The position numbers and the translations under genes were made by a program. Of a stretch of DNA of 63,603 nt, positions 32,893-42,269 are shown piece after piece (positions within the stretch are counted from its first letter, which is position 1; every line of letters begins with the position of its first letter). The notes below the pieces were generated by a model. That model was not told where the DNA came from. It searched no databases and was given only the letters and a program-made list of their open reading frames with translations. The stretch is from Pseudobdellovibrionaceae bacterium (GTDB taxonomy: Bacteria; Bdellovibrionota; Bdellovibrionia; Bdellovibrionales; JAMPXM01), in the NCBI GenBank assembly GCA_947462815.1, contig CANHQR010000015.1, positions 1-63,603 of the forward strand. The letters run 5' to 3'.

Positions 32893-34973
32893 GGTCGCTC
32901 CGAATTTGAGATGGCCGAAGGTGAATTGGCAGGCTGGGGCGGAAGGCTCGAGTCCGGGTGAGTCGCAGTTTCATTTTTGAGAAAGGGCTGGAGCGCCGCG
33001 AGGTAGAGGCAAATCTCTGCGCGCTCTTGCGGTGCCATCGCATTGGGCTCAGAAGTCTCGAATGTCGGGTTCGACGAAGCGCGGGGAAATGAGGCGGTAC
33101 AGTCGACGTCGAGCTCACGCAAGCGAATTGCGAACTCGCGTACAAGTTGAAACTGGATTCGGTAGCGGAGTGCTTGTTGTCCCTCCAGGGTTTGCGGATC
33201 CGGCGCGTGCCGGTGGAGTGGATAGAGGCGCTGCAGGAGCTCGGCAAAGTCGCGAACACCGAGCCGCCCCGGATAGAGAAGAACCTCATGCGAGGTGCGT
33301 CCCAGCATTTGCCATGTGATCGGTAGTCCGAGGGGGCTCCTCGACTCGGCTTGAGCGACTTGCCAATGGCGCATGGTCTGTTTGAGGGCGCGAAGGGAAA
33401 AGGGTTGATGATCGCTCCGTTTCGACCAATCCGGCTTGGGCCAAAGCGCCAAGTCCTCAGGTTCGAGAAGCGCGTACTCAAGAGGAAAGCTGGAGAAAGC
33501 ATCCAGAAAAAGCGTATCGCGAGCGCGAGCGCGAAGTGGCTCAAGACCCCAAGGTAAAATCACAAGAACCCCACAGGTGGCGAGGAGCAGCGAGCGCCCA
33601 AGTCGGGCGCCTCGTGGTTTCGCGAGGCCTTCCAGCGAACGAGAGATTCGCGCGAGCGAGTGAACGAGCACCAGCAAAGTGAGTGGCATCACGTAGAGCA
33701 GATACCGCGACGGGACTCCGAGGGGTTCAGTTTGCGGGACCGCAGAGTGGGGATCGAGGGCCAAGCGCGTGAGATAAAAACTCATGGACAGAGCGGCGAG
33801 GAGCCAAGGCCAGAGTCGAGCGATCGAGAGCGAAGTCTTCACCGAAGCCGCTTCGGCCGGCTCTATTGTCTTCGAGTTTTGGCCGAGGGCGAAAATGGCC
33901 GTGGCGGCGAAAACGATGAGGCTCCAAGTGAGTTCCGGGGCGAGCAGGCTCGCCTGCGGTTGAGCAAAGATCATTTGCCAGCGACTGAAATCCACCGAGG
34001 GCGGCGCGAGTTCGCCGAGACTCGCCAGCAGTGAGAGCTCCGCCAGTTGCAAGACGCCAATTTGACTCAGCAGCGAAGAGACGAGCAGCGCCAAAAGTGC
34101 AGCGACCCGTAAGACCGAAGCCCGCAGAAACTTTTGTGCGAAGTGAGTGGCGCGATCGCCCCAGTTCGAGCGAAAAAGTTGAGCGGTGGCGAGGGCTATG
34201 ACCGTGAGGGTGATCCACAGGGTGGTGTTTGCTCCGAACGCAGAGCGAATCTGCCAGCCGCCATCAAAACTGAGAGCGATCACACATTGCCCCAGTGTCA
34301 ACACGCTCAGCCAGGTCAACCAGCGCGCCAAGCCTTGGCGACCCGCACTCCAAAGCACGATGGGCAAAACACCCCAAGCAAAAATCAATATCGAAGGTCG
34401 AAGCGGAAGCATCCAAACTAAATTGAGCAGAAACCCACGAAGCTTTAGTCGGTCTGCCACTTCGGCCTGCTCGACCAGCACGAAGCCAGCGATCAGGACC
34501 AATTGATGTTGCAGGCTGATGGGCCAGAGATAGGCATCGATGAGGGCCGGGGAAAAGCACCAAGCGAGTCCGCCCAACCAGGTGAGGCCCTCGGATACGC
34601 CTTGTCGCCACAAGAGTCGCATAAACATGAAACCACAAAGCACATGTAAAAGAAGCTGAGCGATCATCCATAGGATGGGCTGGTCACCAGCGAGGCTTTC
34701 AAAAACGGTGAGGGGTAGGACGAGGCCCACGGCCCGCTCTTCTTGGAGCGACGACGTCAGAAGCGACCAGGCGCCGCGCGCTTGCAGTTCGGCGATCAAC
34801 CAGCTGGCGTCGTCAAAAAAACTCTGTAGGTACCATCGCGGACCGAAAGCACTCGTAAGGGCCAAGAAACTCAGCGAGGCCACGACTACGGATCGGGCGT
34901 GGGCTGTGGCCAGCGCGACTTGCAATTTTTTGAAGAGGTCTTTGAAGTCGCGGAAATTAAGGGCACCTAGCAT
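32889..34973 (-). CDS. polytopic membrane protein, GT-C glycosyltransferase-like
   Basis: A 694-residue protein with about 11 membrane helices in the first ~480 residues and a soluble C-terminal domain of ~200 residues. After the first helix (SVVVASLSFLALTSAF) the loop GPRWYLQSFFDDASWLIAE holds an Asp-Asp pair, placed as in GT-C enzymes that use lipid-linked sugars. The soluble part contains ATSHEVLLYPGRLGVRDF-type sequence without a known domain. I choose ATG 34973, which removes an extension with no hydrophobic or family feature, but its ribosome site is weak. It is divergent from hslO. Enzyme class is a structural guess from topology and the DD motif; it could be a polysaccharide or O-antigen assembly protein. 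Confidence 0.6.
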   Translation of the reverse strand: MLGALNFRDFKDLFKKLQVALATAHARSVVVASLSFLALTSAFGPRWYLQSFFDDASWLIAELQARGAWSLLTSSLQEERAVGLVLPLTVFESLAGDQPILWMIAQLLLHVLCGFMFMRLLWRQGVSEGLTWLGGLAWCFSPALIDAYLWPISLQHQLVLIAGFVLVEQAEVADRLKLRGFLLNLVWMLPLRPSILIFAWGVLPIVLWSAGRQGLARWLTWLSVLTLGQCVIALSFDGGWQIRSAFGANTTLWITLTVIALATAQLFRSNWGDRATHFAQKFLRASVLRVAALLALLVSSLLSQIGVLQLAELSLLASLGELAPPSVDFSRWQMIFAQPQASLLAPELTWSLIVFAATAIFALGQNSKTIEPAEAASVKTSLSIARLWPWLLAALSMSFYLTRLALDPHSAVPQTEPLGVPSRYLLYVMPLTLLVLVHSLARISRSLEGLAKPRGARLGRSLLLATCGVLVILPWGLEPLRARARDTLFLDAFSSFPLEYALLEPEDLALWPKPDWSKRSDHQPFSLRALKQTMRHWQVAQAESRSPLGLPITWQMLGRTSHEVLLYPGRLGVRDFAELLQRLYPLHRHAPDPQTLEGQQALRYRIQFQLVREFAIRLRELDVDCTASFPRASSNPTFETSEPNAMAPQERAEICLYLAALQPFLKNETATHPDSSLPPQPANSPSAISNSERP

Positions 34974-35168
34974 GCAATCATTAGATCGGTTGAGCGAGGG
35001 GCGGATCAACTGGTGCGCGGCAAGTCGGCAGTGCGTCAGTTGCCTCGAAGTCGGCTCTGTCGTTGGCAATTGAAGGCAAGGAAGACCGACATACGCCGTG
35101 TGCGTTTTCCGTTGTCGAGTGCAAAAAGTCGATGAGCTTCTGATCGAACTTCAGTAAGCTCATGGACT

Positions 35169-36092
35169 ATGTCGAAGACTGATGACTCGAAGCTCAAGTC
35201 GGCTGAGCGTGTGCGCAAAGTGCTGACGCAAGATCTGTTTGTGCGCGCGGCCGCCGTGAACGCCACGGCCGTCGTCGATGAAATGCGAGGCATTCACAAC
35301 TCCTTCCCTGTGGCGACCGTCGCCACCGGACGAGCCATGGTGGCCTCTCTTCTGATGGCCTCACATCTCAAGAACAAACAGGAGCTGTCGATTTATATTC
35401 AAGGCAATGGTCCGCTTTCGCGCGTTTTTGCCGAGGCGAGCTTTGAAGGGAAAGCGCGCGCGTACAGCACGGCCCCTCACCTCGAATCGCCGGCGGACTC
35501 GCAGAAAATTTTGTTGGCGCCCGCGATTGGGATTGGACTTCTCACAGTGACGCATCATTTGCCGATGGGAGGACCGCCGCATCGCGGAACCGTGGAGCTC
35601 TTGACGAGCGAAATCGGCGACGACATTGCCTACTACTTACAGCAGTCGCATCAAATTCCGTCCGTGGTCGCACTGGGTGTTCACGTCAATGCTTATGGTC
35701 GTGTGGACGCCGCCGGCGGAGTGTTGATCGAGTTGATGCCGGGTCACACGGAAGAGACGGTTCGCAAAATTGAGGCGGCGGTCAAGGCGGCTAAGCCCGT
35801 TTCGCAACGCCTACTCGAAGGTGCGACGGCCGACGATTTGCTGCGCGATTATCTGAGTGATTTCCAATTGATCGAGATGGAGCACGACTATCCCATCGAG
35901 TACAGCTGTCGCTGTACAGCTGAACGCGTGAAGCGAAGTGTTGGACTTCTGGGACTTGAAGAGCTCGATGAGATGATCGAGAAAGCTGAAGAAGTCGAAG
36001 TGGGCTGTGACTTTTGCGGTCGCAAGTACAAGATCACGACGGCCGAGCTCGAAGAAGTTCGGCGCAGCGTTTATAAGTCCAGCTTGAATTAG
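35169..36092 (+). CDS. hslO: Hsp33 redox-regulated chaperone
   Basis: Hsp33, 307 residues, a holdase switched on by oxidation. The C-terminal zinc site is complete: EYSCRCTAERVKRSV gives CxC and EVEVGCDFCGRKYKIT gives CxxC. The N-terminal domain has AVVDEMRGIHNSFPVATVA, QGNGPLSRVFAEASFEGKAR, and GMVTLTHHLP-like GLLTVTHHLPMGGPPHRG. The start is ATG 35169; there is no clear ribosome site. It is divergent from the GT-C-like gene with ~195 bases between starts. Its partner stress genes are not in the window. Confidence 0.96.
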   Translation: MSKTDDSKLKSAERVRKVLTQDLFVRAAAVNATAVVDEMRGIHNSFPVATVATGRAMVASLLMASHLKNKQELSIYIQGNGPLSRVFAEASFEGKARAYSTAPHLESPADSQKILLAPAIGIGLLTVTHHLPMGGPPHRGTVELLTSEIGDDIAYYLQQSHQIPSVVALGVHVNAYGRVDAAGGVLIELMPGHTEETVRKIEAAVKAAKPVSQRLLEGATADDLLRDYLSDFQLIEMEHDYPIEYSCRCTAERVKRSVGLLGLEELDEMIEKAEEVEVGCDFCGRKYKITTAELEEVRRSVYKSSLN

Positions 36093-36102
36093 TCGAATGA
36101 TT

Positions 36103-36375
36103 CTAGTTTGAGCGAGGATCTTGGCGTTGGCGACGGATCTTATAGTCGCCGATGGTGAGAGTTCCGTAAGTGAGCTTCCGCACGATTTCGAGAGTTTGTT
36201 CACGAAGTTCTTCGGCGTACTCGCTGCGAAGAGGCAGAGGGATTGCCGCTCGCTGCTCGGCGATCGTTTCGGCAACCACGGCATCGACGACGCATTCCGG
36301 GCGTTCGCCTTCGACCAAGGCGTTGCAGAGGTGATATTCGATGCGTTCGCGTAAGCTTTGCCATTTTAAGTTCAA
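36103..36375 (-). CDS. small hypothetical protein
   Basis: A 90-residue protein convergent with hslO. It is helical and charged (QSLRERIEYHLCNALVEGER, YAEELREQTLEIVRKLTYG) and ends in a basic tail, IRRQRQDPRSN. TTG 36375 has GGAG seven bases upstream; a GTG at 36399 without a ribosome site is the alternative. No signal or membrane helix, and no family recognised. Sequence looks coding by composition and lacks overlap with a better ORF. Confidence 0.5.
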   Translation of the reverse strand: MNLKWQSLRERIEYHLCNALVEGERPECVVDAVVAETIAEQRAAIPLPLRSEYAEELREQTLEIVRKLTYGTLTIGDYKIRRQRQDPRSN

Positions 36376-36536
36376 GCTGCTTCTCCAAGAGTAAGACACG
36401 GCATTCGGCTGACTTAAGCTGATCGGTCGAAGGCGTCGCGAATTTGATCAGGCGCAAGTCGAGGCGAGGCCTCAAGCTTTCGCGAATAGAGAAAAGTCTC
36501 GTGGACCTCGGGCTGGCCTCGACCTAAACTGAGGCT

Positions 36537-38108
36537 ATGTCCACACCCGTTTCCGGGAAAATTCCAAAAGCGGCACTCACACAAGACGAGCTTGAGCTCC
36601 TCGTCGAGCAGCTTGGCACTTGGTCGGGGGCGCAGTTTCAATCGATCACGGGCCTGCAGCTTGGCGACGCCCCGGAGGCTCCGCAGGATCTGATTTATGA
36701 GCTGCACTTTTACTTGGGGCGTGCACGTTCACTCGGCGGGCCTCGGGTTCTCATCCTCGATTTGGACCGCACCTCGCCCCAGCTCTGGCTTCTCGAAAGC
36801 GAAGCGGAGATTCAGGCCTGGCAAGCTTGCGTGCGGACCAAGCGCAAGCGACCTATGGAGCTCTTTTTGCGCTCACATTTTATCGGCCAACGCCTCTTGA
36901 GTGTCGAAAGTCGAGGTCCGGGGCTGGTGACGTTACAGTTCACCTGCGAGTCGGAGGGTCTGGCTGAGCTGGAGCTGAGCTTACGGCCGCGAGCCTCACA
37001 ATTCTTGGCTCGCAGGCGCAAAGTAGGTCGGGATTTGCAGCTCACCGAGTTCAAGCCCGAAGCCAGCCAGGCATGGATCGCCGCTGCGATACAAGAAGTC
37101 GGGGTTGGCGCGCTCGCCGGAAACAGGATCTTCAGCTTGCATCGTCAGCGTAACGAAAACTTCTTGGGGTCGATGGGTGCGAAGCCGAACTCAAATTTAA
37201 AGCAAGATTCAACTCAGGAGTCTGTTCAACATTTAGGTCAACAAATAGGTCAACATAAGGGGCGAGATTCAAGCCAGAGCACTGCGCCAGGCCGTCCCAC
37301 AAGGTCCGCGGCGGTGGGCGGTGTCGAGAAGACCGCTACGAAAATTTCCCACTCGCGATCTGCACGAGCCCTCGGAGCGGTACGAGCGGAGATTGAGGCC
37401 AAGAGCCAAGTACCGTGGCGGGCTTGGGCACAGCATGTGAAAGAAATTGGTTTTGAAGCTCCGCCGCTTTTTGCGAATGCGGAGTTGGAGAGAATCTGGA
37501 ATCGCGAGGCCCAACGAGCGCGCGTCGAGGGAATTAAGAATCACGATTTGGCGTCGAGATTCTTCGAACGAGCCAAAAAAATCGAACGCAAGCTTGAGGG
37601 CACTCGAAAACGTTTGGCCATACTGGAGAAATTGGCTGCAGGCGAAACTGAGCCCCCTGCAGATCGAGGCGCTCGGATTCGGAGATCTTCAGCCCTTGCG
37701 GGCGGAGACGCTGTGAAGAGATCGACCCCCTCTCTCATGGAGCAAGCCGAGGCTCGTGGCCGGAGCGTGGCAATCGCCGAAGACCTGATCTTCTACATTG
37801 GCAAGAGTGCCGAAGATAATTTACGACTCTTGCGACGAGCTCAGAGTTTTGATTTCTGGTTTCACGTCCGAGGCCGAACGGGAGCCCATGGAATATTACG
37901 TCGCGCTCGAGGTCGAGTGGTGAATGAGAGCGAGTTTTTGGCGTGTGCCCGGGCCTTGATCGAGCAGAGCTTGAAAAAACGGGCGCTCGATCTGCGAGGC
38001 GAAAGCTTTGACGTCAGCCTTTGCGAGGTACGTTTTGTAAAGCCCGTCAAAGGTGCCAAGGGACTCGTCCACTTCACCCATGACCGCACGCTCCGCATTA
38101 GATTCTGA
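36537..38108 (+). CDS. NFACT/RqcH-like protein (divergent)
   Basis: A 523-residue member of the NFACT (RqcH/Rqc2/FbpA) group, which binds stalled 50S subunits and directs C-terminal tailing of nascent chains. The C-terminal NFACT-R (DUF814) domain is clear: IGKSAEDNLRLLRRAQSFDF, then WFHVRGRTGAHGILRRARG, and GAKGLVHFTHDRTLRIRF. A central coiled-coil-like part (EGIKNHDLASRFFERAKKIE) follows. The N-terminal ~170 residues keep only weak NFACT-N character (ALTQDELELLVEQLGTWSGA), and the catalytic-looking motifs of canonical RqcH are not evident. Between them is a Gln/Ser-rich linker encoded in part by 12-base repeats at 37227-37262. Start ATG 36537. The protein is shorter than typical RqcH (~570). 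Confidence 0.75.
   Translation: MSTPVSGKIPKAALTQDELELLVEQLGTWSGAQFQSITGLQLGDAPEAPQDLIYELHFYLGRARSLGGPRVLILDLDRTSPQLWLLESEAEIQAWQACVRTKRKRPMELFLRSHFIGQRLLSVESRGPGLVTLQFTCESEGLAELELSLRPRASQFLARRRKVGRDLQLTEFKPEASQAWIAAAIQEVGVGALAGNRIFSLHRQRNENFLGSMGAKPNSNLKQDSTQESVQHLGQQIGQHKGRDSSQSTAPGRPTRSAAVGGVEKTATKISHSRSARALGAVRAEIEAKSQVPWRAWAQHVKEIGFEAPPLFANAELERIWNREAQRARVEGIKNHDLASRFFERAKKIERKLEGTRKRLAILEKLAAGETEPPADRGARIRRSSALAGGDAVKRSTPSLMEQAEARGRSVAIAEDLIFYIGKSAEDNLRLLRRAQSFDFWFHVRGRTGAHGILRRARGRVVNESEFLACARALIEQSLKKRALDLRGESFDVSLCEVRFVKPVKGAKGLVHFTHDRTLRIRF
37227..37262 (+). repeat. 12-base coding tandem repeat in NFACT gene
   Basis: Three copies, CAACATTTAGGT, CAACAAATAGGT and CAACATAAGGGG, encode QHLG-QQIG-QHKG in the low-complexity linker. 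Likely slippage-derived. Confidence 0.75.
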
Positions 38109-38223
38109 AAATATCTAAGATTTTCTTCACAACGTTGGTTCGGCTTTGGATACTTTTCCTAGCTACCCAACACGCCAAGTGCGCTTACGTTGAGTCAACT
38201 TCCAGCGCCCATCGGGATAACTC

Positions 38224-39459
38224 ATGAAGCTGAAACGGCAAGAGGATTTGAATTGGGGAAGATTCGGAGCCATGCTTGCTCTGACGATTGCAGCTACTCC
38301 AATCTGGTGGATGCAGTCGGGCGCGCGCGAGTTTCTTTTAAGCGGAGCCGCTGAACTTTGCTGGCCGGGATTTGACTCGTGCGCTGAGTGGCGTTTCGTA
38401 TCGCTTCGGCAGATTGACTTCGTCCTGATTTCAATGGGCGCCGGAGCGATCTTTTCATCGATTTGCTTGTGGTTGAGGCCAGCCAGTCGGCTCTCGTTTT
38501 GGAGTCTGGCCGTGGTGTTTGTCGCAAAGCTTTTGCTTTCAGCGCTGGATTACCGGTTGCGTGGCAATCATCACCAGATGGCGAACTTGGTAACTTTGAT
38601 TTTTCTCATCTTACCTCGGTCGGCAGGCGTGCCCATTTTCGCGTTGCTGATTCCTAGTTTTTATTTTGCAGCGGGTCTCCTGAAGCTGAATACCGAGTGG
38701 TTATCTGGAGCGGCGCTCGCAAACCGCTTACCGCTCAGTGGTTGGCTGCTGGAGTTTGGTCTGATCGGCGTTGTGCTCATGGAGTTGATAGGAATCTGGT
38801 GGCTTCTCGATCGCCGCCGGAGCCCATGGCGCTTTTGGGTTGTTATTGTGGTTCTCGTTGTATTCCATTTGGTGTCGATAAAATCTGTTGGTTTTTTCTA
38901 TCCTGTAGTCATGGCGGCCTTAGTATCCTGTTTCCTCTGGCAACATTTGGACTGGCCATGGCCTAAGAACGAAGCCAAAGAGGCCTTCCCCAGGTTCTTC
39001 AAATCTCCGTTTCAGTTTTGCAGATCAATTTGGGTCGCGATGAGCTGGCAGTTTAAACTTGCATGGCTAATCAGCTTAATCTTCTTAGGGATCCAATTTA
39101 TACCGGCGTCCATTTCCCCGCGAAACGACCTGAGCGGTGAAGGACGTCTAATCGCATCCAGCATGGTTCACAATCGGACCGAGTGTCGTGGGTTTATGGT
39201 TGGAAGATGGGGAGTTCACGAAGCAAAAATTCCTATGCCAGTGATGCAGTTGCCGATTCGGATCTGGTGTGATCCGCTCGTGTTCTATAATTACGCGCGA
39301 CTGGTTTGTCGGCAGAAGTCTCCGGATCGACTGGACTGGTATTTGCTGTCGCGCAACTCTTCTGAGGAAGCTTACCAACTCATCATACGCGCTGAAGACT
39401 TTTGCCGAGACTCTCGAAGATTTCCTTGGTTCGGTTCGCTTCCATGGAGGGCCGAATGA
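38224..39459 (+). CDS. HTTM-like multi-pass membrane protein
   Basis: A 411-residue protein with about eight membrane helices in the first ~310 residues and a C-terminal exported-type domain of ~100 residues with Cys. The block IPSFYFAAGLLKLNTEWLSG is close to the HTTM (vitamin-K-dependent carboxylase-like) family, as is VFHLVSIKSVGFFYPVVMAA. True HTTM catalysis is not shown and the C-terminal part (ECRGFMVGRWGVHEAKIPMP) is unknown. The ATG at 38224 lies behind a weak ribosome site. It overlaps the next gene by four bases. The DNA here reads as AT-richer than in the housekeeping blocks on either side. Confidence 0.65.
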   Translation: MKLKRQEDLNWGRFGAMLALTIAATPIWWMQSGAREFLLSGAAELCWPGFDSCAEWRFVSLRQIDFVLISMGAGAIFSSICLWLRPASRLSFWSLAVVFVAKLLLSALDYRLRGNHHQMANLVTLIFLILPRSAGVPIFALLIPSFYFAAGLLKLNTEWLSGAALANRLPLSGWLLEFGLIGVVLMELIGIWWLLDRRRSPWRFWVVIVVLVVFHLVSIKSVGFFYPVVMAALVSCFLWQHLDWPWPKNEAKEAFPRFFKSPFQFCRSIWVAMSWQFKLAWLISLIFLGIQFIPASISPRNDLSGEGRLIASSMVHNRTECRGFMVGRWGVHEAKIPMPVMQLPIRIWCDPLVFYNYARLVCRQKSPDRLDWYLLSRNSSEEAYQLIIRAEDFCRDSRRFPWFGSLPWRAE

Positions 39460-39959
39460 GGCTACTCGTCGAAATAGTCCTTGGATGCGTTTTGTTGTTC
39501 TGTTGCCTTTCAATACGGTGGCCAACAGGTCGGGCCGAACCTCCGCGCGAAGGCATGGGCCTAGTTAAGTTCAACCTCGAGGAGTCATCGAACTCGCCGT
39601 CAAGCTCAGCCCGCTGGACTAAGATTGACGATAAAAGCTACCGGCTGCTGATTCGCGAGACCGCCGGAGGGCGTGAAATCGCAGCTGCGACACTTTCTTG
39701 GTTGGAAGAGGGCAAGATTTTTACGAGCGAACAAGGGGACCTCTTGATCTACCAGTCTTCTCAGATCTGGAGTCGCGATCGTTCAAGATGGCGAGCATGG
39801 ATGGTCCGAGATGGATGGGCTGTGGAGTCTGCGACCTGGAAGAAGGGTTTGAGTGATGGGTTTTGGGAACTGATTTGGAAGAAAATGAGTCAAGATGGGA
39901 ATTCCCGCCAGGAGAGAGAGTGGCGAAACAGAGATCTAGAACGTGTTCATGGGCCCTGA
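39456..39959 (+). CDS. small exported hypothetical protein
   Basis: A 167-residue protein. Signal peptide MRLLVEIVLGCVLLFCCLSI with RWPTGRAEPP after it; no lipobox. The rest is a small, mixed domain (YRLLIRETAGGREIAAATLS, WRAWMVRDGWAVESATWKKG), ending in a charged tail. ATG 39456 overlaps the HTTM-like stop (ATGA). A faint likeness in RWPTG and in VKFNLEE to the N-terminus of the next protein (RWPTGYV, VKFSLKEE) may mean shared origin. It precedes the first large exported gene by 33 bases. Confidence 0.6.
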   Translation: MRLLVEIVLGCVLLFCCLSIRWPTGRAEPPREGMGLVKFNLEESSNSPSSSARWTKIDDKSYRLLIRETAGGREIAAATLSWLEEGKIFTSEQGDLLIYQSSQIWSRDRSRWRAWMVRDGWAVESATWKKGLSDGFWELIWKKMSQDGNSRQEREWRNRDLERVHGP

Positions 39960-39992
39960 TTGTTCTTCCAGAAGCTCAAAGGAGACTGAGGT

Positions 39993-42140
39993 ATGTCGAC
40001 GGCGCTTCATGACCGACGAATTCAGGCCCGAATGATAGGTTTTATTCTGACCCTAGTCTTCACTACTTTCTGGGTTATAGCAGTCGATGCAGCTCCTATC
40101 TCAGAAAACTGTCCTGCAGCTTCTCGATGGCCAACGGGCTACGTCACGCTGTTTCGAAGTTCAGACGTTATTGAGGGTTTAAGAATTGAGGATGATCATG
40201 CGATCGGTTATGGGTTAGTAGATCTGGTTAAGTTTTCTCTTAAGGAAGAGCAATTTCATAATTCCCCCCCACAGCCTAAGCCTTTGGACATAAAGAAAGA
40301 GCTGAGCTACGGATCGTTCCGGTTCAAAACTCTCAGAGAGAGTTTCGGACCTGGTTTGATGTTGGTGGAAAACGTATCGCATATTTGTGTCTCAGTTCCC
40401 AGGCGGGCTCGCGAAGATCGAGAAGTCTGGTCCGACCTTGAGGTCTTTCATCTGAAACAGGATCAGGATTTTTGCTCCGCGAAAGGCCCGAGCCCGGCGC
40501 TTCACCCTGCAACTCAAAGGCTTTTGAACTTCGGCGCTCAGTTGACTGGCCCTGCGAGTTTCCGAGCTGACCGAGATCTTGAGTTTCTCCTCCGTTTGTT
40601 GGCGCAGCCCGAGGCTCGTCGACTGCACACTGAGCGTCCTGAAATTTTTGAGGCTGTTCTCCAGGGTGTGTTGTTTCATTCCAATTTTCTTTTTGCTGAG
40701 CTCAGCCGGCGCCATCCTTGGTTAAGTGAGGGCTTCGGCTACGGCTATCAGTTCGATTATAAGGCGCGGCAATATTGTAGAAATGTAGCGAACGAGGCTC
40801 TGGCATTACGCAGTACGAGTGATTTCATCGATGCTTGGGGTTCGTCCATCGCTCATCGACGAGACTTAAAGATTCAAGACTTCAAGTTCCTTTACCCGAT
40901 CTTCGGAGTACTCAGGCAAGTTCTTCCCACTCATGGCGAGGATCGGCTTAACTTTTTAGTTTCGAAAATTCTGCAGCCTCTTGCGAACTCTGCAGTCGAC
41001 CATCCGGCGACCAAGATTTACTGGCGATCGGTTTCTTTTCAGCTCTTAGAGAAGCTGATCAAATCTTGGTTTGAGGGAACTGAATGGTGGCCTGAGCGGA
41101 CTGACTTAGTCGCGACTAAGTATCGCAAAAATTTAAGATTTGATCTCGTCGGCAACTTTCCATTTTCGGAGAAATCAAAGCCCAACGCTTTCGGTTTCTT
41201 TGTTGAGCCACGTTGGACACTCACTATTCCCAAGCAGACCGCCGACGGTGAAGTCCTTGTCGATCGGGTGACCCAATGGCGTCAGCGCCGGACTCCTATC
41301 AAAGCGCACACTCGCGTGGTCGCTGAGAATCAACTAAGACATATACCGCGCGAGCGACACGATCACGTATCAGCTTTTGCGGACGGAGCATTTGACGTTG
41401 TCGTTGCGACCATGAGTTACGGACCTGAGCGCGACCTCAAGCTTTTGGAAGAGCAAAAAGCTTTTTACTCGGAATTAGGATTCAAGTCTTGGCGCAAAAC
41501 CCGAGATGAGCAAGCACCACAAAGCTTTCAGAGGGGTATTGAAAGTGGCGAGTGGGATGTACTACTTAAGCAAGCCCATTCGGCCGGCGATTTGGTGAAT
41601 CTCATGTGGATTGGCCAGGAGGGAGATTGGTGGCGAGCCGAGCGAATTCGAGCGGACGGGCGAACGGATCGGGTACATTTGTTCGTGCCTGAGATCAGTA
41701 AAAAAAGTTCGAAGTTTTGGATCAGCCTCGAAGCTTTTCGCAATTGGGTGAAAAATCGCGAAGCAGCGACTGCGCGCGAGTTGGTGTGGATCAACTTGTC
41801 GTGCAACTCCGGTGCAAAAGCCGTCCGAGAAATTCAAGCTGTTAATTCAGGTGTATTTGTTCCAATTGCTTCTGTTGGCCGTGTCGAGCCCTTGCAGCGA
41901 TCGCAAAAGCTTGGCCTTGAGCAAGTACCATTGATCATGGGATTACTGGACGGAAAAAGCTTTGCAGAAATTCAGGAGAGTCTTAATTTAAAGCGCGCCA
42001 TAGCGGGGCCTGGCACTGAGTTCGCCTTCCCCAATGATGCCAATCTCATCCGCAACTTGCGGCTTTTTGGTCAACGATCCATCAGAATTGACCAAGTGGT
42101 TTCTAACCCTAGGTCGAACAGCGGACACATGGGCTACTAA
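39993..42140 (+). CDS. large exported protein, paralogue A
   Basis: A 715-residue exported protein of no recognised family. A signal peptide (IGFILTLVFTTFWVIAVDAA) is followed by a mature chain that shares over its whole length many exact runs with the protein encoded at 42873-45038, for example HPWLSEG, DLVGNFPFS and WINLSCNS. Candidate functional residues are an HDH pair near residues 456-458, followed by VVVATMSYG, and a conserved LSCNS Cys at 604 (VWINLSCNSGAKAVREI). Their order recalls the His and Cys of clan CD (caspase/CHAT-like) peptidases, but this is weak. Conserved Trp and Asp/Glu fill the middle. ATG 39993 has GGAG eight bases upstream. It is convergent with a small exported gene at 42270. 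Confidence 0.8.
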   Translation: MSTALHDRRIQARMIGFILTLVFTTFWVIAVDAAPISENCPAASRWPTGYVTLFRSSDVIEGLRIEDDHAIGYGLVDLVKFSLKEEQFHNSPPQPKPLDIKKELSYGSFRFKTLRESFGPGLMLVENVSHICVSVPRRAREDREVWSDLEVFHLKQDQDFCSAKGPSPALHPATQRLLNFGAQLTGPASFRADRDLEFLLRLLAQPEARRLHTERPEIFEAVLQGVLFHSNFLFAELSRRHPWLSEGFGYGYQFDYKARQYCRNVANEALALRSTSDFIDAWGSSIAHRRDLKIQDFKFLYPIFGVLRQVLPTHGEDRLNFLVSKILQPLANSAVDHPATKIYWRSVSFQLLEKLIKSWFEGTEWWPERTDLVATKYRKNLRFDLVGNFPFSEKSKPNAFGFFVEPRWTLTIPKQTADGEVLVDRVTQWRQRRTPIKAHTRVVAENQLRHIPRERHDHVSAFADGAFDVVVATMSYGPERDLKLLEEQKAFYSELGFKSWRKTRDEQAPQSFQRGIESGEWDVLLKQAHSAGDLVNLMWIGQEGDWWRAERIRADGRTDRVHLFVPEISKKSSKFWISLEAFRNWVKNREAATARELVWINLSCNSGAKAVREIQAVNSGVFVPIASVGRVEPLQRSQKLGLEQVPLIMGLLDGKSFAEIQESLNLKRAIAGPGTEFAFPNDANLIRNLRLFGQRSIRIDQVVSNPRSNSGHMGY

Positions 42141-42184
42141 GATGAACTTAGATTTGCCGTATTCAATATCTTCAGGGCTCTACC

Positions 42185-42230
42185 GAGGACTGACCGGCAG
42201 GGCCCCACAAATCGGTCGAGCTAAGTCCTC
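42185..42230 (+). terminator. stem-loop between convergent genes
   Basis: GAGGACT and AGTCCTC pair at the base, with an inner GACCG/CGGTC pair, giving a long hairpin; only two T follow before AACTTT. It lies between the stops of the large and small exported genes and probably ends one or both transcripts. Confidence 0.5.
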
Positions 42231-42269
42231 TTAACTTTGAAAATTCGGTCATGGCTCGGTCGATGGTGT

